In this document: positions 1-7,145 of the stretch, one piece after another
Layout of the letters: each line of letters starts with the position of its first letter
Numbering within the stretch: the first letter of the stretch is position 1
Origin: an uncultured Eubacterium sp.
Lineage (GTDB): Bacteria > Bacillota > Clostridia > Lachnospirales > Lachnospiraceae
DNA length: 12,460 bases
Assembly: GCA_910584875.1 (NCBI GenBank)
Contig: CAJUDA010000042.1
Coordinates: forward strand, 1 to 12,460
Direction of reading: 5' to 3'
Translations under genes and position numbers: made by a program
Notes under the pieces: model-generated
Told to the model about the DNA's origin: nothing
Database searches by the model: none
What the model saw: the letters and a program-made list of their open reading frames with translations, nothing else

Positions 1-54
1 GAACGGCACGTACTGGTGGTGTGAGAGGGGAGAGGAAAATCTCCCCTACTCGAT
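1..54 (+). mobile_element. 3' end of a group II intron (domain V tail and domain VI)
   Basis: The edge of the window holds the last bases of a group II self-splicing intron on the + strand. Bases 23-25 and 26-33 pair with 49-51 and 40-47 to form an 11-bp stem closed by a GGAAAA loop (34-39). The only interruption is an unpaired A at 48, which is seven bases from the end of CTACTCGAT (46-54). A single bulged A seven or eight nucleotides before an AY 3' terminus is the defining shape of domain VI, the lariat branch point. The preceding bases, including GGCACGTAC at 5-13, look like the 3' strand of domain V. The catalytic core and any reverse transcriptase gene would lie upstream, outside the window. 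The exact 3' splice site (54, give or take one base) is inferred from the branch-point distance. Confidence 0.82.
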
Positions 55-83
55 TTACAATTTATTTACATCTCCTGTGTAAA
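54..83 (+). promoter_or_regulatory. TTTACA direct repeat plus inverted copy, possible response-regulator operator
   Basis: TTTACA occurs at 54-59 and again at 65-70, exactly 11 bp start to start, and an inverted copy TGTAAA follows at 78-83. Hexamer direct repeats on an 11-bp period are typical binding sites of OmpR/PhoB-family response regulators, which often control peptide-responsive ABC exporters in Firmicutes. The site is upstream of the exporter operon. TTTACA (54-59) with TGTAAA (78-83), spaced 18 bp, could alternatively be read as a weak promoter. The first T of the first repeat is the last base of the intron. No regulator gene is in the window, so the function is inferred. Confidence 0.35.
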
Positions 84-97
84 GTGAAAGTGTGAAT

Positions 98-163
98 GAA
101 ACTACGGATTCGTAAAAACCTCATTATGTAGTTTCTCGCAGCATATCGAAAACGATATGCTGC
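98..163 (+). terminator. Leader stem-loops; strong hairpin possibly a terminator or attenuator
   Basis: GAAACTAC (98-105) is repeated inverted as GTAGTTTC (128-135). Directly after it lies a perfect 11-bp stem, GCAGCATATCG (138-148) with CGATATGCTGC (153-163), capped by AAAA and followed by TCTATTT. The strong stem with a short T-rich tail suggests an intrinsic terminator, either ending transcription arriving from the intron side or attenuating the exporter operon. The T-run is short, so termination would be inefficient. The 8-bp outer pair could be a separate protein-binding palindrome. Confidence 0.45.
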
Positions 164-176
164 TCTATTTACACAA

Positions 177-228
177 AAGAACGCAAAAGCAGTGTTCTTC
201 ACAAATTGTTTGTGCCGCCTGTGGTGGC
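177..228 (+). repeat. Three consecutive small hairpins in the leader of the first adaptor gene
   Basis: Three short inverted repeats follow one another: AAGAAC (177-182) with GTTCTT (194-199); CACAAA (200-205) with TTTGTG (209-214); and GCCGCC (214-219) with GGTGGC (223-228, one G-U pair). CCGCCT (215-220) could also pair with AGGCGG (263-268), which overlaps the end of the ribosome binding site of the first gene. Each stem is weak alone, but their dense succession matches the hairpin chain before the second adaptor gene and suggests a structured 5' leader. No known riboswitch family was recognised. Confidence 0.35.
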
Positions 229-273
229 ATTGGTGAAAATGTAAATGGTCACAAGCGGAGGGAGGCGGTGGAT

Positions 274-1272
274 ATGAAAAAATGTCGCTTTTTTTTGCTG
301 GTTTTCCTGATTTATTTGTCCGGCTGCAGTCAGAATGAAGGAGAATTAATCGTTGTCAGGCATACCGCTTATGAAAAAAGAGCCTATGAGACAACGGAAG
401 TCAGAAAGGGGGAGCTGACGCCGACCGTTTCTTTTACCCTGTCCATGACAGCGACGGAACATATCCAGTATCAGGTGACAGATGCGGAGCTGGAGATTCA
501 AAAGGTGGCAGTCTCTGTTGGGGATCGTGTTAAAAAAGGAGATCTGCTTCTCGCATTCCAGTCGGAAGAACTTCAGGAGAGACTGGCGGAATACCAGAAA
601 ACAGACAGGCAGAACAGGCTTTTGATCCGGCATTACAAAAAGTTGCAGAAGCTGGAAAAGTCAAAATCTACTGATCTGGAAACCGATTACGGGAAACAGA
701 TAAGGGATTTACAGCGGGAGCAGGAGGTAACGCAGTTATATATCAGGGAAACGAAGGAAAAGATCAGGAGAAATCAGATTTATGCTAAGAGGGATGGGAT
801 TATCACCAGAATAGACCCCAAACTTCGTCAGGGGACATATCAGCCGGGACAGTCACTGATGACAGAGACATGCGGTTCGGGGGAGTATAAGGCAGAGACG
901 GAGAAGAGCGTGAAACTGCCGAAGGGGACTCTCATACAGGCGGCGGACGGCAGTCATACATACCAGCTTCGTGTGACAAAAGAGAAAAGAGAGAAAAACG
1001 GAAAGAAATTGTATTTTTTCAGACCGGTGTCTGATATGGGCGATGTGGGTGAAGAGACGGTACTGACTGCCCGGTGGAAGAAGAAAACAGTAGCGGATTG
1101 TATGTATGTAAAGAAAACAGCAGTATGCCGGGATGGAGGAAAGTATTATGTCCGGCGGATGGATGAAAAGGGATATTTTGAGACAGCAGAGGTTTCGGTG
1201 GGACAGGAAGTGGGAGAGTATATCGTGATCACGGGCGGTTTGTCTGAGGGAGAGAAGGTGAGGGCAGTGTGA
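274..1272 (+). CDS. HlyD/MacA-like adaptor lipoprotein of an ABC exporter
   Basis: A 332-residue extracytoplasmic adaptor (membrane fusion protein) expected to link the exporter permease to its substrate path outside the membrane. The start at 274 is chosen because GGAGGGAGG (258-265) lies 8 nt upstream and the product then opens with a lipoprotein signal: a basic MKKCR start, a hydrophobic core and the lipobox LSGC with the lipidated Cys at residue 18. An in-frame ATG at 157 lies inside a hairpin and gives a non-signal-like extension, so it is rejected. Residues about 78-94 (VAVSVGDRVKKGDLLL) form the first half of a biotinyl/lipoyl-like barrel-sandwich hybrid. A coiled-coil hairpin follows at about 96-169, then the second barrel half at about 168-196, then a beta-barrel region ending in GLSEGEKVRAV, as in MacA-type proteins. 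First gene of the exporter operon. The family call is firm; the substrate is unknown. Confidence 0.88.
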   Translation: MKKCRFFLLVFLIYLSGCSQNEGELIVVRHTAYEKRAYETTEVRKGELTPTVSFTLSMTATEHIQYQVTDAELEIQKVAVSVGDRVKKGDLLLAFQSEELQERLAEYQKTDRQNRLLIRHYKKLQKLEKSKSTDLETDYGKQIRDLQREQEVTQLYIRETKEKIRRNQIYAKRDGIITRIDPKLRQGTYQPGQSLMTETCGSGEYKAETEKSVKLPKGTLIQAADGSHTYQLRVTKEKREKNGKKLYFFRPVSDMGDVGEETVLTARWKKKTVADCMYVKKTAVCRDGGKYYVRRMDEKGYFETAEVSVGQEVGEYIVITGGLSEGEKVRAV

Positions 1273-1407
1273 AAAATAATGCCGATGCATTTATTTTTCA
1301 CACAACGATTTGTAATGAAGCGCCACAAATCGTATTGATGCACAGATCAAAAACAGCTGCGCTGCTTTTTGATCGTGCCTCCTCCGCTGGCGCTTCGGAA
1401 TGGAGGG
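1267..1407 (+). repeat. Chain of four hairpins between the two adaptor genes, sequestering the next RBS
   Basis: Nearly the whole intergenic space is palindromic. Hairpin 1 pairs 1267-1282 with 1287-1303 (16 bp, one bulge) and includes the stop codon of the first adaptor gene. Hairpin 2 pairs ACGATTTGT (1305-1313) with ACAAATCGT (1325-1333). Hairpin 3 pairs GATCAAAAA (1345-1353) with TTTTTGATC (1366-1374), plus CAGC with GCTG inside it. Hairpin 4 pairs CCTCC (1378-1382) with GGAGG (1402-1406) and TCCG (1383-1386) with CGGA (1396-1399). GGAGG at 1402-1406 is the ribosome binding site of the next gene, so hairpin 4 would hide it. The chain could be a translational or attenuation control element, or an inserted palindromic repeat; the pairings are seen, the function is inferred. 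Confidence 0.6.
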
Positions 1408-1411
1408 CAAA

Positions 1412-3604
1412 ATGAAATGTCTGAAAAAATATCTGTCGGTTTTCATGACACTTGTATTGATACTGACAGGCTGTGCGGATCCGGCAGCCGGAGGGCAGCC
1501 GGCGCTTCGTGAGCCAGTGAGCCGCAGTTCTGTCTGCAGTCCGGTCGGAAAGGGCAGGATCGGAGCGACAGAGGTATTGCCAGCAGTTGTCGTTCCGACA
1601 GAGTATGCACATTTTTATAAGTCGGATATGGTATTGGAAAAAATCAATGTAGAGGTAGGAGACTATGTAAAAAAAGGGGAGCTTCTGGCAAGTGCAGATA
1701 CTAGGGCGGCAAAGAAGAGAAAAAAAGAGCTGGAGGAAGAACTGGCACAGGAGCAGAAAAAATTTCTGCTAAATGAAAAAATCACTGCCGGAAAGCAGGA
1801 AGAAATGGAGCTTTCCGGGGAGAGAAAAGCTTCTAAAGGACAGACGGAAAAGACAGAAATCGCAGTTATGAAAGAGAACGCCCGGTATGAGAAGCAGCTC
1901 TATCAACAGAGGATCGCAGATCTGAAAACCCAGATCCAGGCAGAAGAGGATAAAATCCGGGAGGGTGCGCTGAGGGCGTGTCACAGCGGTTATGTCACGT
2001 ATCGGAAGAGTCTGTCAGTGAGCCCGGAGGCTGGGGCAAACGAAAATATCATAGCAGTGGCAGACCGGAAGGAGAAGTATCTGGAACTCACTGATCTGTC
2101 AACGAAGAAATATCCGTATTCGGATTATGAAGTGAAGTATATTTTATCCGGTGGGAAAACGTATCCGATAAAGGAGATACCGTATTCCAGGAGAGAACTG
2201 GCAGTGGCAGACCGGAATAAGACATATCCTCCGGTGCGTCTCAGCTGTCCGGATGGAGCGGGATTATCATTGGGGGATACCTGTCTTGTGTATTTCAAAG
2301 AAAAAAATACGCCGGAGGTTCCGGTGGTGGGAAATGAATCCCTTCACACACAGGGGGAAGATTATTATGTCTATGTCAGAGGCGACGGAGGAGAGCAGGA
2401 AAAACGGATTGTTACGATCGGGGAACGGGATGAACATCTGACTGAGATCAGGAGTGGATTAGAGGAGGGTGAGATGGTCTGCTATTCCACAAATACGGTG
2501 ATGCCGGTGGATTATAAGACTGCGGTAGTGGAGCGTACTGATTTTGAAATAAGGAGCCGTACCGGTTCCTGCCAGTTTGCGGATGCCAGTTCTTATGTCC
2601 AGCTGTCGGACAGGGAGGGACTTATCGTAAAATGTGTAGTATCCAAGGGGGACAAAGTAAAGAAGGGGGATCCTCTCTATGTTGTGGACACGGGGACCGG
2701 CAAAGCGTTACAGGCAGAGCTTTCTTATGAAATCCAGAAAGAGAAAGAAGCTTACCAAGAGACGCTGAAAGGAATGCGGAAGCAGGCTGCTTCGGAACGA
2801 AAGGGAAAAAAGGGAAAGATCCGTGCCGTGATCAGAAGAAGATGGCAGTATGAGAGGCAGCTGGCAGAGTATACACATACCTGCACGATGCGGCAGTTGC
2901 AGGCACAGCTGCGGGAAGCCAGGGAGGGGAATGACGGCAGCGGCAGAGTCACGGTATATGCACAACATAGCGGCAAGATAGAAAACTGTCAGATCAAGGT
3001 GGGGCAAAGGATATCCGGGGGTATCCCTGTACTGACGATCCGGCGGCGCGACCGGAAACGACTGCTGATTTTTTCGATACCGACAGCTTCGGATGGATTG
3101 CAGGAGGGGCAGAAGGCATACGCACAGATCCGAAAAAGACTGGCGAATGTAGGTGAGAACATAGAATTTTCGTTATACGGGAAAAGGTATACCGGAGTAT
3201 GTACCGGATATACGGTTTTTGCGGAGGATAAAAGTTCTGAAAAGATTCCCGATAAGGTATATCTGACGACGGATAAGGGAAAAAGCTATCTGGGCGGGAA
3301 TGAAAGATCCGGGTACAAGTATCCGGGGTATTATGTGGAACCGGAGAAGGAAGAATTATTGGAGAAGCCGTTATCGACACTGATAGCGACATATTCTTCG
3401 GTCAAATTGCGGAATGTGCTGACCGTTCCGGTAAAATGGATCCAGAAGGACGATCAACAGGGGAAAGGCGAGTATTATGTATGGTGTCTGGTAAAAGGCG
3501 AACTGGTTAAGCAGTATGTGACACTGGACCCTGGATTGAATGATGGGGCAGATCAGGTGATATTTTCCGGTCTGGAACCAGGGGATCAGATTGTGGGATC
3601 ATAG
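1412..3604 (+). CDS. Tandem-duplicated HlyD-like adaptor lipoprotein
   Basis: A 730-residue adaptor carrying two membrane-fusion modules in one chain, about twice the usual length. The start at 1412 gives a lipoprotein signal with lipobox LTGC (Cys 21) and GGAGG at 1402-1406; an in-frame ATG at 1400 overlaps that RBS and is rejected. Module 1: lipoyl-like motif INVEVGDYVKKGELL (about 78-92), charged coiled coil (about 98-186), then a beta-rich part ending in the adaptor-like RSGLEEGEMV (about 347-356). Module 2: CVVSKGDKVKKGDPLY (about 408-423), a second coiled coil (about 430-506), the returning barrel strand GKIENCQIKVGQRISGG (about 521-537), and a closing GLEPGDQIVGS tail. It follows the single-module adaptor and precedes the permease by 35 nt. 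It likely assembles with the first adaptor around the permease. Both halves belong to the same broad family but are strongly diverged in sequence. Confidence 0.85.
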   Translation: MKCLKKYLSVFMTLVLILTGCADPAAGGQPALREPVSRSSVCSPVGKGRIGATEVLPAVVVPTEYAHFYKSDMVLEKINVEVGDYVKKGELLASADTRAAKKRKKELEEELAQEQKKFLLNEKITAGKQEEMELSGERKASKGQTEKTEIAVMKENARYEKQLYQQRIADLKTQIQAEEDKIREGALRACHSGYVTYRKSLSVSPEAGANENIIAVADRKEKYLELTDLSTKKYPYSDYEVKYILSGGKTYPIKEIPYSRRELAVADRNKTYPPVRLSCPDGAGLSLGDTCLVYFKEKNTPEVPVVGNESLHTQGEDYYVYVRGDGGEQEKRIVTIGERDEHLTEIRSGLEEGEMVCYSTNTVMPVDYKTAVVERTDFEIRSRTGSCQFADASSYVQLSDREGLIVKCVVSKGDKVKKGDPLYVVDTGTGKALQAELSYEIQKEKEAYQETLKGMRKQAASERKGKKGKIRAVIRRRWQYERQLAEYTHTCTMRQLQAQLREAREGNDGSGRVTVYAQHSGKIENCQIKVGQRISGGIPVLTIRRRDRKRLLIFSIPTASDGLQEGQKAYAQIRKRLANVGENIEFSLYGKRYTGVCTGYTVFAEDKSSEKIPDKVYLTTDKGKSYLGGNERSGYKYPGYYVEPEKEELLEKPLSTLIATYSSVKLRNVLTVPVKWIQKDDQQGKGEYYVWCLVKGELVKQYVTLDPGLNDGADQVIFSGLEPGDQIVGS

Positions 3605-3639
3605 CCCGGCGGCGACACGGGACGACAAGGGGGGACGAT

Positions 3640-6420
3640 ATGGTATTGTATGTCATAAGAAAAATAATCAATAGAAAATGGCTCAATCTCTGCCTTCTCA
3701 CGGGGATTATCCTCTTTACCGCGGTTTTTGTCTGTCATCCGGTCTTTGAGAAGGGAGCAGAAAATAAAATCCTGCAGCAGCTTTTTGCCAATTATGCCAA
3801 AGACAACAACCGTTATCCGGCGACGGTATCATACGTCAGCAGCAGCGAGACAGGATTTCGTTCCCTGCAGGAAGTTTATGATACTATGGACGCCATGGAC
3901 AGGGAATGGCAAAAGAGAGTGGATGCCGGTATCGTAAGTTCGATGCAGTATGTCAGTCTTCCATCAAAGAATGGCAATAGCAGCCTCGGCGGGAGAAACT
4001 GGATGCTCAGTGTGGGAAATCTGCGCGATATGAAAGAACATATCCGGATTGTAAAGAGCATGGATGCCGAACCGGATCAGGGGGTATTTCCCTGCCTGAT
4101 CAGCGAGAGTACGATGGATGCCTATGGCATATCGGCAGGAGAAGTGATCACATATTCTCATGTGACAGATAAAGAGGGAAATCCGGTGCGCTTTGTGGTG
4201 CAGGGCATTTTTGCCATGGCATCTGAGACGGATCATTACTGGTATAAGACACCGGCAGAATTTGAGCATGTCCTGTTTGTTGAACCAGATCACTTTGATG
4301 CCCTTTTATCAGGGTATGGATTTATGGCACTTTCTTTTGAGAGTCATACCCTGCTGGACCATAACCGGATCACATGGCGGAATGCTGCAAAATACCGGCG
4401 GTATGCCGAGAATTGCAAGGATCAGGACAGTTCTTTTTCATCGGATCTTATTTCTCTTCTCAGGCAATACGAGGATGAAAAACAGAATGCCTCTTTTATT
4501 TTGTGGGTGCTGGAACTGCCCTGTCTGGTATTGCTGCTGCTTTTTATCTATATGGTTTCCGGGCAGATATTCAATACGGAAGAAAACGAGATCGCAGTCC
4601 TGCGCAGCAGGGGGGTGACCCGGGGACAGATTTTGCGGGTCTATCTTCTGCAGGCGGGGATGCTGGCAGCTTTTGGTGTCGTGTGCGCTCTGCCGGCAGG
4701 GCTTTTCCTGTGCCGGGCAGTGGCAGGTACAGATGGATTTCTCTCTTTCACCAGTAAGGATATGTCATTATACCGGATCAATGAACAGGTGTTTTTTTAT
4801 ATGGCGGCGGCAGGTCTGGTCATTGTATTTTTTATGACGGCTCCGGTATGGAAACGCTCTGATATCACGGTAGTCCGGCAAAAGAAGAGAAAGGCGCTAA
4901 AGGGAAAAAAGCCGGTGTGGGAAAAAGTTTTTCTGGATGTGATCCTCCTGATCCTGTCGGTCTATCTTTTGTATAATTTTAAGAAACAGAGCGTTTCCTG
5001 GGATGCCGGGATATTGACAGGACACAGGGATCCCCTGATATTTCTGAATGCCTCTCTGTTTGCGTTTGCCTGCGCGCTTATTCTGATCCGTCTTACCAAA
5101 TATCTGATGCATCTGATCTGGAGGATGGGGCAGAAGAGATGGAACCCGGCTTTCTATGCTTCCTTTCTGGAAATAATCCGTACCTTTTCCAAAAGAAGTT
5201 TTCTGGCTGTATTTTTAATCATGACAGTGGCAAATGGAATCTTTGATGCCAATATGGCGAGGACGATCAATCAAAACGGTGAGGAGCGTCTGCGGTATGA
5301 CACAGGCTGTGACCTGCGTCTGCAGGAGAGATGGGAGGAAGTCTGGTATTTTAAAAACCAGGAGGAAAAGAGATACTATGAGGAACCGGATTTCGGGATA
5401 TATACAGATCTGGTCGGAAAAGGGCTTTGTGAGAGTGTGACAAAAGTTTTGCAGGACGACCAGGCAGCAGTGTGGGCGTCAGGAAACAAGCAGCAGTGCC
5501 AGCTGATGGCAGTCCACACAAAAGAATTTGGACAGACGGCAGAACTTCTGGATGGGATCAATGAAAAACACTGGTTCTATGCGCTCAATGAACTGGCAGG
5601 GAAGGCGGACGGTGCGATCATTTCCCGCAATATGGCACAAAAACTGGGATTGTCGGTAGGGGATGAGATTTTTTATGCCACTGGTCAGTCTTCTGGCAAG
5701 GAAGGAGAAGAAGATAGCCACCGTGCTTCCGCACAGGTCTGTGCTGTCATTGATGGGTTCCCGGGATATGACAGGTATGGACAGGATCAGGAAAGGTTTC
5801 TTTTGGTCACAAACTATGCGGAGGTCACGAGTCAGTTTGAACAGACGCCTTATCAGGTCTGGCTGAGACTAAAAAAGGGGATTGGTCCGAAACAGGTGCG
5901 TGACCATCTGGAAGAACATAACATCCGGCTGGAATCTTGGCAGAGTCTGCAGCAGGAACTGGAAGAAAGGGAGGCATCACCCCTGATTCAGATCACAAAT
6001 GGGTTGTTTACAATGAACTTTCTGATCTCTCTGTTTATCTGCTCCGGCGGTTTTCTGATTTACTGGATCATGTCAATCCGGGGACGGGAACAGCTTTTCG
6101 GCATTTACCGTGCCATGGGTATGACAAGGCGGGAACTGGCGGTTATGCTTTTAAACGAACAGTTTTTTGGATCGGTAGTACCTGTTCTTTCCGGGACAGC
6201 GGCCGGACTGCTGATCACCAGACTTTTTACAGGGCTGACCGCTCTGATCTATCTGCCAGAGAAACATACGATCGCAATACGGATCTATCAGTATGGGTCA
6301 GATATGGTAAAACTTTTTGCCGTGCTTGGTATGGTGATGCTTGTCTGCCTGTCTGCCCTGTGGGGGATCATGAAGAAGATAAAGATTGCGCAGGCTCTCA
6401 GAATGGGAGAGGAGGACTGA
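3640..6420 (+). CDS. FtsX-family ABC exporter permease with two large extracellular domains
   Basis: A 926-residue integral membrane permease, started at ATG 3640 behind AAGGGGGG (about 3627-3634). Ten hydrophobic helices can be placed at about 15-34, 286-308, 334-360, 384-402, 428-446, 465-484, 518-535, 791-812, 842-864 and 890-911. Extracellular domains of about 250 residues lie between helices 1 and 2 and between helices 7 and 8. Two FtsX-type cytoplasmic coupling segments are visible: AVLRSRGVTRGQILRVYLLQ (about 319-338) and GIYRAMGMTRRELAVMLLNE (about 821-840). These contact the ATPases. One polypeptide thus supplies both FtsX halves, unlike homodimeric MacB with four helices per subunit. 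The second extracellular domain is placed like that of BceB-type peptide-resistance permeases, but BceB lacks the first. The substrate is unknown; peptides, lipids or antimicrobials are the usual cargo of this superfamily. Confidence 0.88.
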   Translation: MVLYVIRKIINRKWLNLCLLTGIILFTAVFVCHPVFEKGAENKILQQLFANYAKDNNRYPATVSYVSSSETGFRSLQEVYDTMDAMDREWQKRVDAGIVSSMQYVSLPSKNGNSSLGGRNWMLSVGNLRDMKEHIRIVKSMDAEPDQGVFPCLISESTMDAYGISAGEVITYSHVTDKEGNPVRFVVQGIFAMASETDHYWYKTPAEFEHVLFVEPDHFDALLSGYGFMALSFESHTLLDHNRITWRNAAKYRRYAENCKDQDSSFSSDLISLLRQYEDEKQNASFILWVLELPCLVLLLLFIYMVSGQIFNTEENEIAVLRSRGVTRGQILRVYLLQAGMLAAFGVVCALPAGLFLCRAVAGTDGFLSFTSKDMSLYRINEQVFFYMAAAGLVIVFFMTAPVWKRSDITVVRQKKRKALKGKKPVWEKVFLDVILLILSVYLLYNFKKQSVSWDAGILTGHRDPLIFLNASLFAFACALILIRLTKYLMHLIWRMGQKRWNPAFYASFLEIIRTFSKRSFLAVFLIMTVANGIFDANMARTINQNGEERLRYDTGCDLRLQERWEEVWYFKNQEEKRYYEEPDFGIYTDLVGKGLCESVTKVLQDDQAAVWASGNKQQCQLMAVHTKEFGQTAELLDGINEKHWFYALNELAGKADGAIISRNMAQKLGLSVGDEIFYATGQSSGKEGEEDSHRASAQVCAVIDGFPGYDRYGQDQERFLLVTNYAEVTSQFEQTPYQVWLRLKKGIGPKQVRDHLEEHNIRLESWQSLQQELEEREASPLIQITNGLFTMNFLISLFICSGGFLIYWIMSIRGREQLFGIYRAMGMTRRELAVMLLNEQFFGSVVPVLSGTAAGLLITRLFTGLTALIYLPEKHTIAIRIYQYGSDMVKLFAVLGMVMLVCLSALWGIMKKIKIAQALRMGEED

Positions 6421-6422
6421 GT

Positions 6423-7145
6423 ATGGAAATGTTGATTCACGCAGATCATCTGACCCGTTCTTTCAAACGGGGCGATGGCATCTCATTTGATGCCGTACAT
6501 GATGTGAGTCTTGATTTTAAAGAGGGAAAGATCACAATCCTCAAAGGGAGATCAGGATCCGGCAAAACAACGCTTTTGAATCTGCTCAGCACGCTGGATG
6601 ATCCAACCGGGGGCGGCTTGATTTTTCGGGGGGAACAGGTTCTGGATATGAGCCGGCAGCAGAAAGAGAAGATGCGCCGTCTGCAGATGGGGTTTGTGTT
6701 TCAGTCCATTGCTTTGATCCCTGTGATGAGCGCATATGAAAACATAGATTTTGCGCTGCGGCTATCGGGATATAAAGAAAACCGGGACAGCAGGATCCGG
6801 GAGCTGATGGAACTGGTGGGATTAAAGGGGCGTATGCATCATATGCCGGGTCAGCTGTCCGGCGGTGAACAGCAGCGTATAGCGATCGCCAGGGCAGTGG
6901 CACATCATCCGGCGGTTGTGTTTGCAGATGAACCGACGGGAGCACTGGATACGTCATCCGGCATGGCGGCGATGTTGCTGTTTCGGCGGCTGGTGGAGGA
7001 AGAAAAAACAACCGTGATCATGACGACGCATGATCCGGGACTGATGGAGCTCGGCGATGCCGTCTATGAAATGGTGGATGGCAGTGTATTCTCATCAGAA
7101 GTTTCAGGAGAACCGGCAGAGGAGCGGGGGGAGGATGGTTCATGA
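6423..7145 (+). CDS. MacB-type ABC transporter ATPase (first of two)
   Basis: A 240-residue nucleotide-binding subunit that powers the adjacent permease. The start at 6423 is 2 nt after the permease stop and 8 nt behind GAGAGGAGG inside the permease end; the open frame extends upstream, but only as an overlap with the permease gene. All motifs are canonical: Walker A GRSGSGKTT (42-50), Q-loop FVFQ (91-94), signature LSGGEQQR (145-152), Walker B AVVFADEP (164-171) with D-loop GALD, and H-loop histidine in TTHD (His 203). It ends about 20 residues after the core in an acidic tail and overlaps the next gene by 4 nt, so the two ATPases are translationally coupled. With a second, different ATPase next door and a single permease, a heterodimeric ATPase pair is the likely arrangement. 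Confidence 0.93.
   Translation: MEMLIHADHLTRSFKRGDGISFDAVHDVSLDFKEGKITILKGRSGSGKTTLLNLLSTLDDPTGGGLIFRGEQVLDMSRQQKEKMRRLQMGFVFQSIALIPVMSAYENIDFALRLSGYKENRDSRIRELMELVGLKGRMHHMPGQLSGGEQQRIAIARAVAHHPAVVFADEPTGALDTSSGMAAMLLFRRLVEEEKTTVIMTTHDPGLMELGDAVYEMVDGSVFSSEVSGEPAEERGEDGS

Noticed and set aside
157..273. Upstream extension of the first adaptor gene to ATG 157
   Set aside because: That ATG lies inside a perfect hairpin, lacks an RBS and would bury the lipoprotein signal behind 39 unrelated residues.
1267..1407. CRISPR-like repeat array
   Set aside because: The four hairpins differ in sequence and length, and there are no regularly repeated identical units or spacers.
4193..4618. 141-codon open frame within the permease gene
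   Set aside because: It is an overlapping frame of a gene with clear FtsX features; no RBS or recognisable domain supports it.
5937..6422. Long N-terminal extension of the first ATPase inside the permease gene
   Set aside because: The extension is an out-of-frame reading of the permease; the ATPase fold, RBS and 2-nt gap all place the start at 6423.
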